From an uncultured Faecalibacterium sp. (lineage in GTDB: Bacteria > Bacillota > Clostridia > Oscillospirales > Ruminococcaceae): 64,000 nucleotides of DNA. The notes under the pieces are model-generated. The model was not told where the DNA came from. It ran no database searches and saw only the letters and a program-made list of their open reading frames with translations. The DNA lies in NCBI GenBank assembly GCA_900540455.1, contig UQGD01000001.1, forward strand, positions 62,001 through 126,000, read 5' to 3'. Below, piece by piece: positions 33,060 to 42,560 of this stretch; position 1 is the first letter of the stretch, and every line of letters begins with the position of its first letter. The translations under genes were made by a program, and so were the position numbers.

Positions 33060-34268
33060 TCAGCCGAAGATGTTGATCAGGATGCCAGCCGCAACAGCCG
33101 AGCCGATAACGCCGGCCACGTTGGGGCCCATGGCGTGCATCAGCAGGAAGTTCTGGGGGTTCTCGCTCTGACCCACCTTCTGGGAAACACGGGCTGCCAT
33201 GGGCACAGCGGACACGCCTGCCGAACCGATCAGCGGGTTGACCTGGCCGCCGGTGACCATGTACATCACCTTGCCGCACAGCACGCCAGCAGCAGTGCCG
33301 AAGGAGAAGGCGATGAGGCCCAGCACGATGATGAACAGGGTGCGGAAGTTCAGGAAGGTATCTGCGCTGGTGGTGCAGCCCACAGACAGAGCCAGGAAGA
33401 TGGTGATGATATTCATCAGCTCATTGCCGGCCGTCTTCTGGATGCGGTCCACAACACCGCACTCCTTCATCAGGTTGCCCAGCATCAGCATGCCCACCAG
33501 GACAGCTGCATCCGGAACGATCAGGGAAACGATGATGGTGACCATGACCGGGAACACGATCTTCTCCGTCTTGGAGACCGTGCGCAGCTGGGTCATGACC
33601 ACAGTACGCTCCTTTTTGCTGGTCAGCGCCTTCATGATGGGCGGCTGGATGACCGGCACCAGTGCCATGTAGCTATATGCGGCCACCGCAATGCTGCCCA
33701 GCAGCTCCGGCGCCAGCACCGAGGTAACAAAGATAGCCGTGGGGCCGTCGGCGCCGCCGATGATGGCGATAGCCGCGCTCTGTGCCTGGCTGAAGTCCAC
33801 AATGCCAGTAGCGCTGAGCAGACGGGCGCCCATGTAGGTGCCAAAGATACCAAACTGAGCAGCAGCGCCCAGCAGCAGGCTCTTGGGGTTGGAGATCAGG
33901 GGGGCAAAGTCGGTCATCGTACCGATGCCCAGGAAGATCAGCGGCGGGTAGATGCCCAGCTTGACGCCCAAATACAGCATATCCGCAAGGCCGCCGTTGT
34001 TCAGGATCTCAAGCCACATGGGGTGTTCCAATCCGTCACCCACAAAGTACTGCATATGGATCACACCGCTGCCGGGCAGGTTGGCCAGGATCATGCCAAA
34101 TGCCATAGGCAAAAGGATCAGCGGCTCAAACTCTTTTACGATGGCCAGGTACAGCAAAAAGCAGCCCACGCAGATCATCACTGCGTACAGCCAGCCGCCC
34201 GGCTCTGCAAAGCGTGCAAAGCCCGAGCTTTGGAAGATCCCAGCCAGAGTATCTACAAACTGTGTCAT
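33060..34268 (-). CDS. oadB: Sodium-ion-translocating decarboxylase, beta subunit
   Basis: A 402-residue integral membrane subunit that decarboxylates carboxybiotin and pumps Na+ outwards. Diagnostic stretches are MWLEILNNGGLADMLYLGVKLGIYPPLIFLGIGTMTDF, GGADGPTAIFVTS (with the Na+-binding aspartate), and NPLIGSAGVSAVPMAARVSQ near the C-terminus. It could belong to an oxaloacetate, methylmalonyl-CoA or glutaconyl-CoA decarboxylase; the beta chain alone does not tell. The gamma-like gene lies 15 bases upstream, but no alpha or biotin-carrier gene is adjacent. Confidence 0.94.
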   Translation of the reverse strand: MTQFVDTLAGIFQSSGFARFAEPGGWLYAVMICVGCFLLYLAIVKEFEPLILLPMAFGMILANLPGSGVIHMQYFVGDGLEHPMWLEILNNGGLADMLYLGVKLGIYPPLIFLGIGTMTDFAPLISNPKSLLLGAAAQFGIFGTYMGARLLSATGIVDFSQAQSAAIAIIGGADGPTAIFVTSVLAPELLGSIAVAAYSYMALVPVIQPPIMKALTSKKERTVVMTQLRTVSKTEKIVFPVMVTIIVSLIVPDAAVLVGMLMLGNLMKECGVVDRIQKTAGNELMNIITIFLALSVGCTTSADTFLNFRTLFIIVLGLIAFSFGTAAGVLCGKVMYMVTGGQVNPLIGSAGVSAVPMAARVSQKVGQSENPQNFLLMHAMGPNVAGVIGSAVAAGILINIFG

Positions 34269-34283
34269 GCTCTTCCTCCTGTG

Positions 34284-34643
34284 TTAAAACGGCGCGGTGG
34301 TGTCGTTGACGCCAGCTCTGCCCCAGTTATTGTGGCCGCGGCGCACTGCCTTGAGGGTGTACTTGCCGCCGCCCATCGCAGTGATCGCCGCCATAATGGC
34401 AGCCACGACCTCGCCAGGCACACCCTGCTCCACCACCGGTGCAGCAGCGGGAGCCGCCGGAGCTGCGGGCTTTGCCGCAGGCTTCGGAGCCGGCTTTGCA
34501 GCCGGTTTCGGAGCCGACTTTTTACCGGACATCGAATCGAACAGCTTGCCCTCGAGCTTGATGATGAGCATCAGCAGCACAAGGATCAGAAATACGAGTA
34601 CAATGCCGGTGAGGGTAACGATGACATCATAGCCCAAATCCAT
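34284..34643 (-). CDS. oadG: Sodium-ion-translocating decarboxylase, gamma-like subunit
   Basis: A 119-residue single-pass membrane protein: one N-terminal helix (VIVTLTGIVLVFLILVLLMLIIKLEG), an Ala/Pro/Lys-rich hinge of repeated KPAAKPAP units, and a C-terminal segment VVAAIMAAITAMGGGKYTLKAVRRG. This resembles OadG/MmdD, the subunit that holds the alpha and beta chains together. The lysine motif of a biotin carrier (AMKM) is not present. AGGAGGATACCT precedes the ATG. Confidence 0.85.
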   Translation of the reverse strand: MDLGYDVIVTLTGIVLVFLILVLLMLIIKLEGKLFDSMSGKKSAPKPAAKPAPKPAAKPAAPAAPAAAPVVEQGVPGEVVAAIMAAITAMGGGKYTLKAVRRGHNNWGRAGVNDTTAPF

Positions 34644-34715
34644 AGGTATCCTCCTAACGTTTTTGGATTTTGCGGCCGGGCCGCAAAAGCCCCCGCAAAA
34701 AGCAGATTTGAATTT

Positions 34716-34744
34716 ATTATACCTTATTTTTCAGCCAGATTCAA
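34716..34744 (-). promoter_or_regulatory. Promoter of oadG-oadB
   Basis: TTGAAT (34739-34744), 17 bases, TATAAT (34716-34721) on the minus strand, 75 bases before oadG. Confidence 0.75.
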
Positions 34745-34804
34745 CAAACCCAGCCGAAATAAGAACCATTCTCTTGTTGCGTTTTGCTGGACGATTGTTG
34801 CCGA

Positions 34805-35830
34805 TCAGCGGCGGCCGATGCGGGGAGTCGCATCGGTGAAGCCGGTCTCCAGCTTATCCCCCAGGCCCAGGCTCATAGCCGTGCCCAGCGCAACACAATG
34901 GATGGGGTCCGGCGAGACCGTGACCTCCACTTTCAGCTCCTGGCTGAGGTACTCCGGCAGACCGTGCAGCAGTGCGCCGCCGCCGGTCAGCATCACGCCA
35001 TTGCGGTAGATATCGCCCGCCAGCTCCGGGGGCGTTTTCTCCAGCACCTGATGGGCTGCCGTGCCGATCTGCTCGCTGAGCATCATCACCGGCTCATACA
35101 GATCGCTGGTAGAAACATTGACCCGCACCGGCAGACCGGTGAGCAGGCTGCGGCCCTTGATCTCCATCGTCTCGTGGAAATCCTTTTTCTGGGGGCAGCA
35201 GGCCACGTTTTTCTTCAGCTCCTCTGCGGTGCGCTGGCCAATGGCGATGCTGTATTTTGTCCGCACGTGCTTCAGGATCTCGTCATCGTAGTGGTTGCCC
35301 GCCACCCGCACACTGGTGGCCTTGACCTTGCCGCCCAGGCTCAGCACGGCGATATCGGTGGTGCCGCCGCCAATATCAATGATCATATGTCCATCCGGCA
35401 CCGTGATATCCACGCCGGAACCCAGCGCTGCGGCAATGGGCTCGTCGATCAGGTAGACCTGCCGGGCGCCGGCGGCCACCACAGCCTCCACCACTGCATC
35501 GCTCTCAATGCCCGTAATAGCCGCCGGTACGCAGACTGCCACCCGGGGTTTGACCATATGCGAGCTGTACACCTTATTGACAAAACGGCCGATCAGCTCC
35601 CGGGTCATGGTATGGTCGCTGATGACGCCCTCTTTCAGGGGGAAGGTCGCCGAGATATAGTTGGGGGTACGGCCCACCATGGCCAACGCCTTATCTCCCA
35701 CCTCCAGCACCGTATTCTTGCGGGTATCCACCGCTACTACGCTGGGCTGGTTAAGCACTACACCGGTGCCCTGCTGAGCAATGATGATGGTGGTAGTACC
35801 CAGGTCGATGCCAATATCGTTTTGTGCCAT
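34805..35830 (-). CDS. mreB: Rod-shape protein MreB
   Basis: A 341-residue bacterial actin that guides lateral wall synthesis under the membrane. Phosphate loops and family segments are intact: GIDLGTTTIIIA at the N-terminus, VCVPAAITGIESDAV, LIDEPIAAALGSGVDI, MIIDIGGGTTDIAV, and the later NGVMLTGGGALLHGLPEYL. The start at 35828-35830 follows AGGAATAGGGAT. It stands alone, without mreC and mreD. The closest type is MreB/Mbl; paralogues cannot be told apart from the sequence alone. Confidence 0.94.
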   Translation of the reverse strand: MAQNDIGIDLGTTTIIIAQQGTGVVLNQPSVVAVDTRKNTVLEVGDKALAMVGRTPNYISATFPLKEGVISDHTMTRELIGRFVNKVYSSHMVKPRVAVCVPAAITGIESDAVVEAVVAAGARQVYLIDEPIAAALGSGVDITVPDGHMIIDIGGGTTDIAVLSLGGKVKATSVRVAGNHYDDEILKHVRTKYSIAIGQRTAEELKKNVACCPQKKDFHETMEIKGRSLLTGLPVRVNVSTSDLYEPVMMLSEQIGTAAHQVLEKTPPELAGDIYRNGVMLTGGGALLHGLPEYLSQELKVEVTVSPDPIHCVALGTAMSLGLGDKLETGFTDATPRIGRR

Positions 35831-36051
35831 AAAGATCCCTATTCCTTTCTGTGCGCCTCTATCCTGCACGGGCAGAACGCACCCGCCCTGCACCGTAAAA
35901 ATCCGTATCTTGGGATAGTATAGCACAGTTCGGTGCAAAAGTATAGAAACGCCCTGCGTTTTTTCGCCCTTGCGGGTGGTTTTGGCCTTTTGCAGACCCT
36001 GCCCGCTCCCCGGCAGAAAGAGGACCGGACTCAACTTGCCCTGCGGCCGGT

Positions 36052-38286
36052 TTACTCTGTGCGGAGCTGTTCCGGCGGAAGCTCGGCCTGCAGCAGTGCT
36101 GCCAAACCGCTGTACCGCAGATTCTGGCGGATATTGGACATCATCTGGTTCACTGTATCCCGCCGCCCGGCCAGGACACACAGCTTCCGGGCACGGGTCA
36201 CACCGGTGTACAGCAGGTTGCGATAGCACAGCCGGGGCGGCACCTGAGCCGCCGGCAGGATCACCGCCGGGAACTCACTGCCCTGGCTTTTGTGTACGGT
36301 GATCGCATAGGCGATCTCCAGTTCCGAGAGATTCTCCGCAGGGTAGACCAGCCGCCGGTCATCCATCCGCACCACCATCGAGCGGTCCCGCAGGTTGATG
36401 GACTCCACGATGCCGATATCCCCATTGTATGCGCCCACACCCTGTTCGCCGCCAATGCGGTGCCACACCAATTCATAGTTGTTGCGCACCTGCATCACCT
36501 TGTCCCCCACACGGAACACACGGGCAGCGCTTTGCAGCTGCGGCTTGCCGGGGGCGGGCGGGTTGAGCAGGTTCTGCAGCTCGGTGTTCAGCGCCTGGGT
36601 GCCGGTCATGCCCAGTTTTGTCGGGCACAGCACCTGAATATCCTTGATGGGGTCAAACCCATAGCTGCGGGGCAGCCGGGTCGTGACCAGGTCGCACACC
36701 AGGCGCTGGGCCGCCTCGCCGTCCGCTTCCAGAAAAAAGAAGTCGTCCGTGCGGGTCCCCTTTTGCAGCGGTTTTCCATCCACGATGTTATGGGCATTTT
36801 CCACGATCAGGCTGCGCTCTGCCTGGCGGAAGATCTGGTCCAGGCAGACCGTAGGGATCAGCCCGGAACGGATGGTCTCCCCCAAAATATTGCCCGCCCC
36901 TACACTGGGCAGCTGGTCCGCATCGCCCACCATGATGACCCGGCAGCTGTACCGCAGCGCTGTGAGCAGCGCCTGAAACAGCTTTACATCCACCATACTC
37001 ATCTCATCCAGGATGACCACGTCACACGGAAGCTGGTTTTTGTCGTTATGGATAAAGCGCACCACCCCGCCGGAGTAATCCACCTCCAGCAGGCGATGGA
37101 TGGTGCTGGCCTTGCGCCCGGTCAGCTCACTGAGGCGCTTGGCGGCCCGGCCGGTGGGGGCGCACAGCGCCACCCGCTCTGCCTGCTGCTCCAGCAGCTG
37201 CAAAATGGCATTGACCGTGGTGGTCTTGCCGGTGCCGGGGCCGCCGGTGAGCACCAGGCAGTTTTCGGTCATTGCCATGCGGATGGCATCCTTCTGACGG
37301 GGCGCATAGGCAAACCCCTGGGTCAGCTCCAGCACCTGGATACTCTTATCCAGGCTGCGGGCAGTCTGCTTGCCCCGCCTGACCAGCAGCGACAGCCGGT
37401 GGGCGATATCCTGCTCGGCCGCCAGCAGATCCGGCAGATAGATATACTCGGTCCCATCAAAGGTCTGCTGATCCAGCTGACCATCTGCCAAACATTGTTC
37501 CAGCGCCTGGGACAGTTTTTCCTCCGGCTGATGGATAAACCGCGCCGCCGTTGCCAGCAGCTGGGCCCGGGGCAGGCAGGTATGTCCGTTGCCTGCGTTA
37601 TGGCGCAGCGTGCGCAGCAAAGCGGCCTCCAGACGTTGGTCGCAGTCCCCTGCCATCTGGTAATACTGGGCAATACTGTCCGCATGCCGGAAATCCAGCT
37701 GCAAAGGCTCGCCGCAGAGCAGATAGGGGTTTTGCTGGATCGCCTGCATCGCCCCCGGCCCAAAAGCCCGGAACACCTCCATAGCCCGGCGGGGGCGGAT
37801 CTCGAACTGAGCAAGATAGGCGATCAGCTCCCGCATACCAAACATCCGCTTGAACTCCTGCTGGATGCGGTCTGCTTTGTCCGCCGATATACCGGGGATG
37901 GTCGCCAGCCGGGCAGGGTCATTTGCAATGACATCCAAAGCCGATGCGCCAAAGGCATTGATGATCTTATCCGCAGTTCTGGCTCCAATATACGGCAGAG
38001 AGCGGCTGGCCAAAAAGGCATAGACCGCCTCCAGATCCCGGGGCATATCGGTCTGACACTCCTGGGCGTGGAACTGGCGGCCATAGGTAGAGTGATTCTC
38101 GTACCGGCCGCGGCAGATCACGGTCTCTCCAGCATGCAGTTCTCCCACCACGCCGCACACCACCGTGACCACACCCCCGCCGGAGACCTCAAACACGGTA
38201 TAGCCGCTGTCTGAATTTTCAAAGATGATATCCTCTACTGTGCCTTCCAGCTGCTCCAGCTGACGTTCCTCTTCCAATACACCCAC
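36052..38286 (-). CDS. recD2: SF1B DNA helicase RecD2
   Basis: A 744-residue 5'-3' helicase of the RecD2 type, which works without RecBC. The N-terminal region has an OB-like domain (LEGTVEDIIFENSDSGYTVFEV) and helix-hairpin-helix motifs (YIGARTADKIINAFG). The ATPase core shows TGGPGTGKTTT near residue 345, DEMSMV, GDADQLPSVGAGN and the C-terminal AYAITVHKSQGSEFPAVILP and YTGVTRARKL. The GTG at 38284-38286 was used as start; AAAGG lies close before it. Involved in repair of gaps and replication stress. It has its own promoter and a space of about 220 bases before mreB. Confidence 0.95.
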   Translation of the reverse strand: MGVLEEERQLEQLEGTVEDIIFENSDSGYTVFEVSGGGVVTVVCGVVGELHAGETVICRGRYENHSTYGRQFHAQECQTDMPRDLEAVYAFLASRSLPYIGARTADKIINAFGASALDVIANDPARLATIPGISADKADRIQQEFKRMFGMRELIAYLAQFEIRPRRAMEVFRAFGPGAMQAIQQNPYLLCGEPLQLDFRHADSIAQYYQMAGDCDQRLEAALLRTLRHNAGNGHTCLPRAQLLATAARFIHQPEEKLSQALEQCLADGQLDQQTFDGTEYIYLPDLLAAEQDIAHRLSLLVRRGKQTARSLDKSIQVLELTQGFAYAPRQKDAIRMAMTENCLVLTGGPGTGKTTTVNAILQLLEQQAERVALCAPTGRAAKRLSELTGRKASTIHRLLEVDYSGGVVRFIHNDKNQLPCDVVILDEMSMVDVKLFQALLTALRYSCRVIMVGDADQLPSVGAGNILGETIRSGLIPTVCLDQIFRQAERSLIVENAHNIVDGKPLQKGTRTDDFFFLEADGEAAQRLVCDLVTTRLPRSYGFDPIKDIQVLCPTKLGMTGTQALNTELQNLLNPPAPGKPQLQSAARVFRVGDKVMQVRNNYELVWHRIGGEQGVGAYNGDIGIVESINLRDRSMVVRMDDRRLVYPAENLSELEIAYAITVHKSQGSEFPAVILPAAQVPPRLCYRNLLYTGVTRARKLCVLAGRRDTVNQMMSNIRQNLRYSGLAALLQAELPPEQLRTE

Positions 38287-38305
38287 CGCCTTTCCGATCC
38301 TTTAT

Positions 38306-38334
38306 AGTATACTGATTTTGCTGTGTTTTGTAAA
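38306..38334 (-). promoter_or_regulatory. Promoter of recD2
   Basis: TTTACA (38329-38334), 17 bases, TATACT (38306-38311) on the minus strand, only about 20 bases before the start codon. Confidence 0.65.
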
Positions 38335-38379
38335 TCATGGGGGCGGCACTGCCCCCCCTCTGTTCCAAACCCGGCTGCG

Positions 38380-38408
38380 TTGACAAGCCCTGCCCCTTCT
38401 GTTAAAAT
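38380..38408 (+). promoter_or_regulatory. Promoter of the PsiE-like gene
   Basis: TTGACA (38380-38385), 17 bases, TAAAAT (38403-38408), divergent from the recD2 promoter. Confidence 0.7.
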
Positions 38409-38492
38409 ACAGGCAATAAATCCCACGTTTTTCTCCTTTTTGACAAAAGGCTCCTGCTGGACCAGGGCCTGAAGAAAGTGAGGCCGAAGCCG

Positions 38493-38993
38493 ATGGACTC
38501 CTCTGCCAACCGCTCCTCCCTGAACGAGAAAAAATGGCGCACCGACCTGCGCAACCGGATCATACAGGCTTCCAGTCTGTTGGAGGTACTGCTGTCCGGC
38601 CTGGTGCTGGTGGGGCTGGTTTTCAGCGCCGTACCGCTGATCCGGTGGATGCCGGGGCTGTTGGTGGACGGCAACGACATGGAGATCCGCACCTTTTTGG
38701 AGCGCAGCCTGGACATCGTCATCGGCATCGAGTTTATCAAGATGCTGGCCAAGCACAGCCCCGGCAGCAGTCTGGAAGTGCTGCTCTACGCCATTGCCCG
38801 GCATCTGGTGGTCGGCCATGACTCGGCACTGGAAAATCTGCTGAGCGTCGGCGCCATTGCGCTGATCTTTATCGTGCGGAAGTTTTTCTTTGTGCCAGCT
38901 TTCGGTGCGCATCTGCCGGACGGCAACCCCGCGCCGGATCTTTCGCCCCAACAAAGCGGCGTAGGATGCACCGAGCCCCATACCCGACCTTAG
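38493..38993 (+). CDS. PsiE-like small membrane protein
   Basis: A 166-residue protein with three or four hydrophobic segments (SLLEVLLSGLVLVGLVFSAV, DIVIGIEFIKMLAKH, LEVLLYAIARHLVVGH, LLSVGAIALIFIVRKFFFV) and a polar C-terminal tail. The arrangement and the middle LEVLLYAIARHLVVGH resemble the phosphate-starvation-inducible PsiE family; the function of that family is not known. The similarity is moderate. The start at 38493 follows GAGG at nine bases; a GTG five codons earlier is the alternative. It has its own promoter and terminator. Confidence 0.5.
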   Translation: MDSSANRSSLNEKKWRTDLRNRIIQASSLLEVLLSGLVLVGLVFSAVPLIRWMPGLLVDGNDMEIRTFLERSLDIVIGIEFIKMLAKHSPGSSLEVLLYAIARHLVVGHDSALENLLSVGAIALIFIVRKFFFVPAFGAHLPDGNPAPDLSPQQSGVGCTEPHTRP

Positions 38994-38994
38994 C

Positions 38995-39040
38995 AAAAAA
39001 CCGTCCGTTTGGTTTTTCTTCCCCAAACGGACGGTTTTTG
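38995..39040 (+). terminator. Bidirectional terminator between the PsiE-like gene and plsY
   Basis: A 12-bp stem (39001-39012 with 39023-39034) with A and T runs on both sides, shared by the convergent genes. Confidence 0.9.
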
Positions 39041-39706
39041 TTATTTCTTGTTTTTATCGCCGTGCTTGCCAAAGCGGTACTCTTTGCCCTCACGGATCCG
39101 CTGGATGTTGGAGCGGTGCATATACACCACCATGACAGCCATGATGATGGACCCCACCAGGCAGACCAGCAGATCATGGAGGGACAGCCCCTTCCACAGA
39201 CCATACGCCAGCGTCAGCACCGGATAAGAGGCCGCCATGACCACACTGCCCAGGGACACCATGCCGGTAGGCAGCAGGCACGCCAGAAAGATCAGTGCCA
39301 GCACCGGCAGCAGCACCGGCTGGATGGCCAGGATAGCACCGCCTGCCACCAGCACGCCCTTGCCGCCCTTGAAACCAAAGTAGATCGGTTTCAGGTGGCC
39401 GATCACTGCCAGAACAGCCGCCAGATACGGCCCCAGATACGGGGAGAGCAGCGCATCTGCCGGCAGGCAGGAAAACAGCCACCGGCCGATGCATACCGCT
39501 GCAACGCCTTTGAGCACATCACCGGCCGCCGTCAGTGCAGCAGCTTTTTTGCCGAAGGTCCGCAGCATATTGGTCATGCCCGCAGCCCCGCTTCCGTGAT
39601 GGCGCACATCGTCGTGATACAGATACTTGCTGACAAGGATGCCCGTATCCACACTGCCCAGCAGGTAGGCCTGCAAAGCAGTAAGCAGAACGACCAGAAT
39701 ACCCAT
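39041..39706 (-). CDS. plsY: Glycerol-3-phosphate acyltransferase PlsY
   Basis: A 221-residue membrane enzyme that transfers an acyl group from acyl phosphate to glycerol 3-phosphate, the first step of phospholipid synthesis. The signatures are intact: AYLLGSVDTGILVSK, HHGSGAAGMTNMLRTFG, and FKGGKGVLVAGG, with the catalytic serine and glycine-rich loops. It follows der by 21 bases as in several Clostridia. Length is typical. Confidence 0.95.
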   Translation of the reverse strand: MGILVVLLTALQAYLLGSVDTGILVSKYLYHDDVRHHGSGAAGMTNMLRTFGKKAAALTAAGDVLKGVAAVCIGRWLFSCLPADALLSPYLGPYLAAVLAVIGHLKPIYFGFKGGKGVLVAGGAILAIQPVLLPVLALIFLACLLPTGMVSLGSVVMAASYPVLTLAYGLWKGLSLHDLLVCLVGSIIMAVMVVYMHRSNIQRIREGKEYRFGKHGDKNKK

Positions 39707-39727
39707 CAGAGAATACCTCCTTTGCGC

Positions 39728-41071
39728 TTACACGTCCTTTGCGCGGACCTCGCCGGTGCCGCGCTCCCGGATGACCAGGCGGATGGGGGTATGGTCCAGG
39801 CCAAAGCTCTCCCGGATCTGGTTGATCAGATACCGCTGGTAGCTGAAGTGGAACAGATGCTTTGCGTTAACAAAAGCCACGAACGTGGGAGGACGCGTGG
39901 ATGCCTGGGTCAGATAGAAGATCTTCAGGCGGCGGCCCTTATCGCTGGGGGGCTGCATCCGTGCGGTAGCCCGGGCCAGCATCTCATTCAGCACGCCGGT
40001 GGGCACGCGGGCGCCGTTCTGGGCGTCCACATCCCGGATCAGCTGCATCAGCTTGTTGACGTTGTAGCCGGTCTGGGCGGAAATGAACAGGATGGGGGCG
40101 TATCCCATGAAGGCAAAGCGCTCCGCATACAACCGGCGCTGCTGCTCCATGGTATTGGTCTCCTTATCCGGCACCGCATCCCACTTGTTCACCACGATGA
40201 TGCAGGCTTTGCCCTGCTCATGGGCGTAGCCTGCCACCTTGCTGTCCTGCTCGGTAAAGCCCACCGTGGCATCCACCAGGATCAGCGCCACCCGGCTGCG
40301 CTCCACCGCAGCCAGAGCACGCACCACCATATACCGCTCCAAGCCTTCGGAGATATTGCTGCGCTTACGCAGACCAGCGGTGTCGGTAAAGATGAACTTG
40401 CCATAGGCGTTATCCACCGGCGTATCGATGGCATCCCGGGTCGTGCCCGCCTCGTTGGCCACGATCATCCGGTTTTCGCCCAGGATGCGGTTGGTCAGGC
40501 TGGATTTGCCCACATTGGGGCGGCCAATGATGGCCACCGGGATGCGGTCCTCCTCCACCACTGTCTCGCTGAAGTCCAGGTGGGCGCACACAGCGTCCAG
40601 CAGATCACCTGTGCCGTGGCCGTGCACCGAGGAAATGGGCATCACCTCGTCAAAGCCCAGGTTGTAGAACTCATACAGCTCCATGGGCGCCTCGCCCACC
40701 TGGTCGCACTTGTTCACCGCCAGGATCACCGGCTTATGGCTGCGGCGCAGCATATGTGCCACGTCCTCATCCGCCGCCGTCAGGCCGCTGCGCACGTCCA
40801 CCACCATTACGATGCAGTCCGCCGTATCAATGGCGATCTGTGCCTGCTCCCGCATATGGGCCAGGATGCCCTCCGTAGCCTTCGGCTCGATGCCGCCGGT
40901 ATCCACCAGCATCATCTCGTGGCCGTTCCACTCACAGTTCGCAAAGATACGGTCCCGGGTAATGCCGGGGGTATCCTCCACGATGGCCAGCCGCTGGCCG
41001 CACAATTTATTGAACAGGGTGGATTTGCCCACGTTGGGGCGGCCCACCACTGCAACGATCGGTTTGCTCAT
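39728..41071 (-). CDS. der: Ribosome biogenesis GTPase Der
   Basis: A 447-residue GTPase with two G domains in tandem, each with GRPNVGKS (residues 10-17 and about 185-192), and a C-terminal KH-like domain. It assists 50S subunit assembly. The switch motifs DTGGIEP and DTAGLRKR and both NKCD/NKWD motifs are present. The gene lies between a DUF512 gene and plsY. Confidence 0.97.
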   Translation of the reverse strand: MSKPIVAVVGRPNVGKSTLFNKLCGQRLAIVEDTPGITRDRIFANCEWNGHEMMLVDTGGIEPKATEGILAHMREQAQIAIDTADCIVMVVDVRSGLTAADEDVAHMLRRSHKPVILAVNKCDQVGEAPMELYEFYNLGFDEVMPISSVHGHGTGDLLDAVCAHLDFSETVVEEDRIPVAIIGRPNVGKSSLTNRILGENRMIVANEAGTTRDAIDTPVDNAYGKFIFTDTAGLRKRSNISEGLERYMVVRALAAVERSRVALILVDATVGFTEQDSKVAGYAHEQGKACIIVVNKWDAVPDKETNTMEQQRRLYAERFAFMGYAPILFISAQTGYNVNKLMQLIRDVDAQNGARVPTGVLNEMLARATARMQPPSDKGRRLKIFYLTQASTRPPTFVAFVNAKHLFHFSYQRYLINQIRESFGLDHTPIRLVIRERGTGEVRAKDV

Positions 41072-41100
41072 AGGGACTCCTCCTTTTCCTCAAAAAGGTA

Positions 41101-42432
41101 TCAGCGGCGCTTTTTCCGGGAAATATGCAGCCCGCTGCGCAGCAAAGCCCGGGCTTCCTCCCCGCCGCCGGTGGGCAGGATCTGGATCTTGACCCCCAGC
41201 TGCTGGGCCAGCTGATCCACTGTAATGCTGTCCAGGAACATATCCTGCTCCTCCCGCAGCATCACAGCAGGCACGCCCAGGGTATCGCTTTGCAGCTTGC
41301 CCTTGCACTGCGCCAGGATATCGGTGGCGGTGACCAGACCTGCCACCGACACATTGCCGCCGAAGAACTTGTTTTGGATGGGGTGCACCGTTACCTGGAT
41401 CATAGGATACTGGCGGTGCAGCTCCTCCATCATCTGGGTGATGAGCGGGGCCGCCAAAGTACCGGTGACCACATCCAGCTTCTTCTCCCCATAGATCCGG
41501 TGGGGGTTGTCCAGCTCCGCCAAAAACTCCTGCTCAAACAGGCGCCACATACCCACGCCGTTTTCCAGCTGGTCAAAGTCCTCATAGAACTCTGCCGGCG
41601 GCAGGGGGCGGCCTGCATTCAGGTACCATTCATCGCTGGGGTAGATGATCCGCTTGCCATGGCGCGCCTTGCACTCTTCGCCAAACTGCTCCATGATATC
41701 GATGACCTCTGCACTGGAGGCTGCATCGTAGGGGATCTGACGGTAAAGGTTCTGGCGGTAATCTGTGATGCCGCAGGGCACCGCAGCGATGCTCTGCACC
41801 ATCGGGGTCAGCTCCAGCAGATCCGACAGGGTGCGGCGCAGCTCGTCTCCATCATTGACCCCGCGGCACAGCACCAACTGACAGTTGATAGCAATGCCCC
41901 CCTCTACCAGGCGGGGCAGATACTTCAAGGTCTCGCCGCCCCGCTTGTTGGCCAGCATCCGGACCCGGAGCTGGGGGTTCGTGGTGTGCACCGAGATATT
42001 GATGGGCGAGATGTGCATCTTGATGATGCGGTCGATCTCGTGGTCCTCCATATTGGTCATCGTGATATAGTTGCCAAACAGGAAGGACAGCCGCTCGTCA
42101 TCGTCCTTAAAATAAAGGCTCTCCCGCATACCAGGGGGCAGCTGGTCAATGAAGCAAAACATACAGTGGTTTGCGCAGGAGTGTTTTTGATCCCCTAAAT
42201 AGGTAGAAAAACCGCAGCCGAACGGCCCGCGCTGCTCCCGCTGGACCTCCCACTCCCGGATGCCGTCTGCGACCCGGGCCTTCAGGTGGAAACTGTCACT
42301 GTCGGTATAAAAATCGTAGTCCAGGGTATCGTTCAGCGGGTTGCCGTCCACGCTGAGCAGCTCGTCGCCGGGGGCAAGGCCCAGCCGGGCGGCGGTGCTG
42401 CCTTCGTCTATGCTTTGGATGCAGATCGCCAT
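41101..42432 (-). CDS. DUF512 protein with PDZ and radical SAM-like domains
   Basis: A 443-residue protein of unknown role that is regularly found beside der and plsY in Clostridia. The N-terminal 60 residues form a PDZ-like domain (DEGSTAARLGLAPGDELLSVDG). Next comes a radical SAM-like cluster motif CANHCMFCFIDQLP with C-x(3)-C-x(2)-C spacing. The C-terminal half (GTLAAPLITQMMEEL, NKFFGGNVSVAGL) is DUF512 proper. This layout suggests an iron-sulfur enzyme in lipid or ribosome biology, but the reaction is not known. AAGGAGGTGGACG precedes the ATG. Confidence 0.88.
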   Translation of the reverse strand: MAICIQSIDEGSTAARLGLAPGDELLSVDGNPLNDTLDYDFYTDSDSFHLKARVADGIREWEVQREQRGPFGCGFSTYLGDQKHSCANHCMFCFIDQLPPGMRESLYFKDDDERLSFLFGNYITMTNMEDHEIDRIIKMHISPINISVHTTNPQLRVRMLANKRGGETLKYLPRLVEGGIAINCQLVLCRGVNDGDELRRTLSDLLELTPMVQSIAAVPCGITDYRQNLYRQIPYDAASSAEVIDIMEQFGEECKARHGKRIIYPSDEWYLNAGRPLPPAEFYEDFDQLENGVGMWRLFEQEFLAELDNPHRIYGEKKLDVVTGTLAAPLITQMMEELHRQYPMIQVTVHPIQNKFFGGNVSVAGLVTATDILAQCKGKLQSDTLGVPAVMLREEQDMFLDSITVDQLAQQLGVKIQILPTGGGEEARALLRSGLHISRKKRR

Positions 42433-42489
42433 ATTGCGTCCACCTCCTTATCATTCAGCCCGGCTTGCGCCGGGACCTTGTAAACAGAA

Positions 42490-42526
42490 CAAGAAGGGGA
42501 AGGCGCAATTCGCCCTCCCCTTCTGT
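42490..42526 (-). terminator. Hairpin terminator after rpmF
   Basis: A 14-bp stem with one mismatch (42492-42505 with 42511-42524), 37 bases past the rpmF stop. The T tract is interrupted and no promoter was found for DUF512-der-plsY, so read-through is likely. Confidence 0.6.
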
Positions 42527-42560
42527 ACATAACACCATTATGCCACCAATTCCGCGCAAA

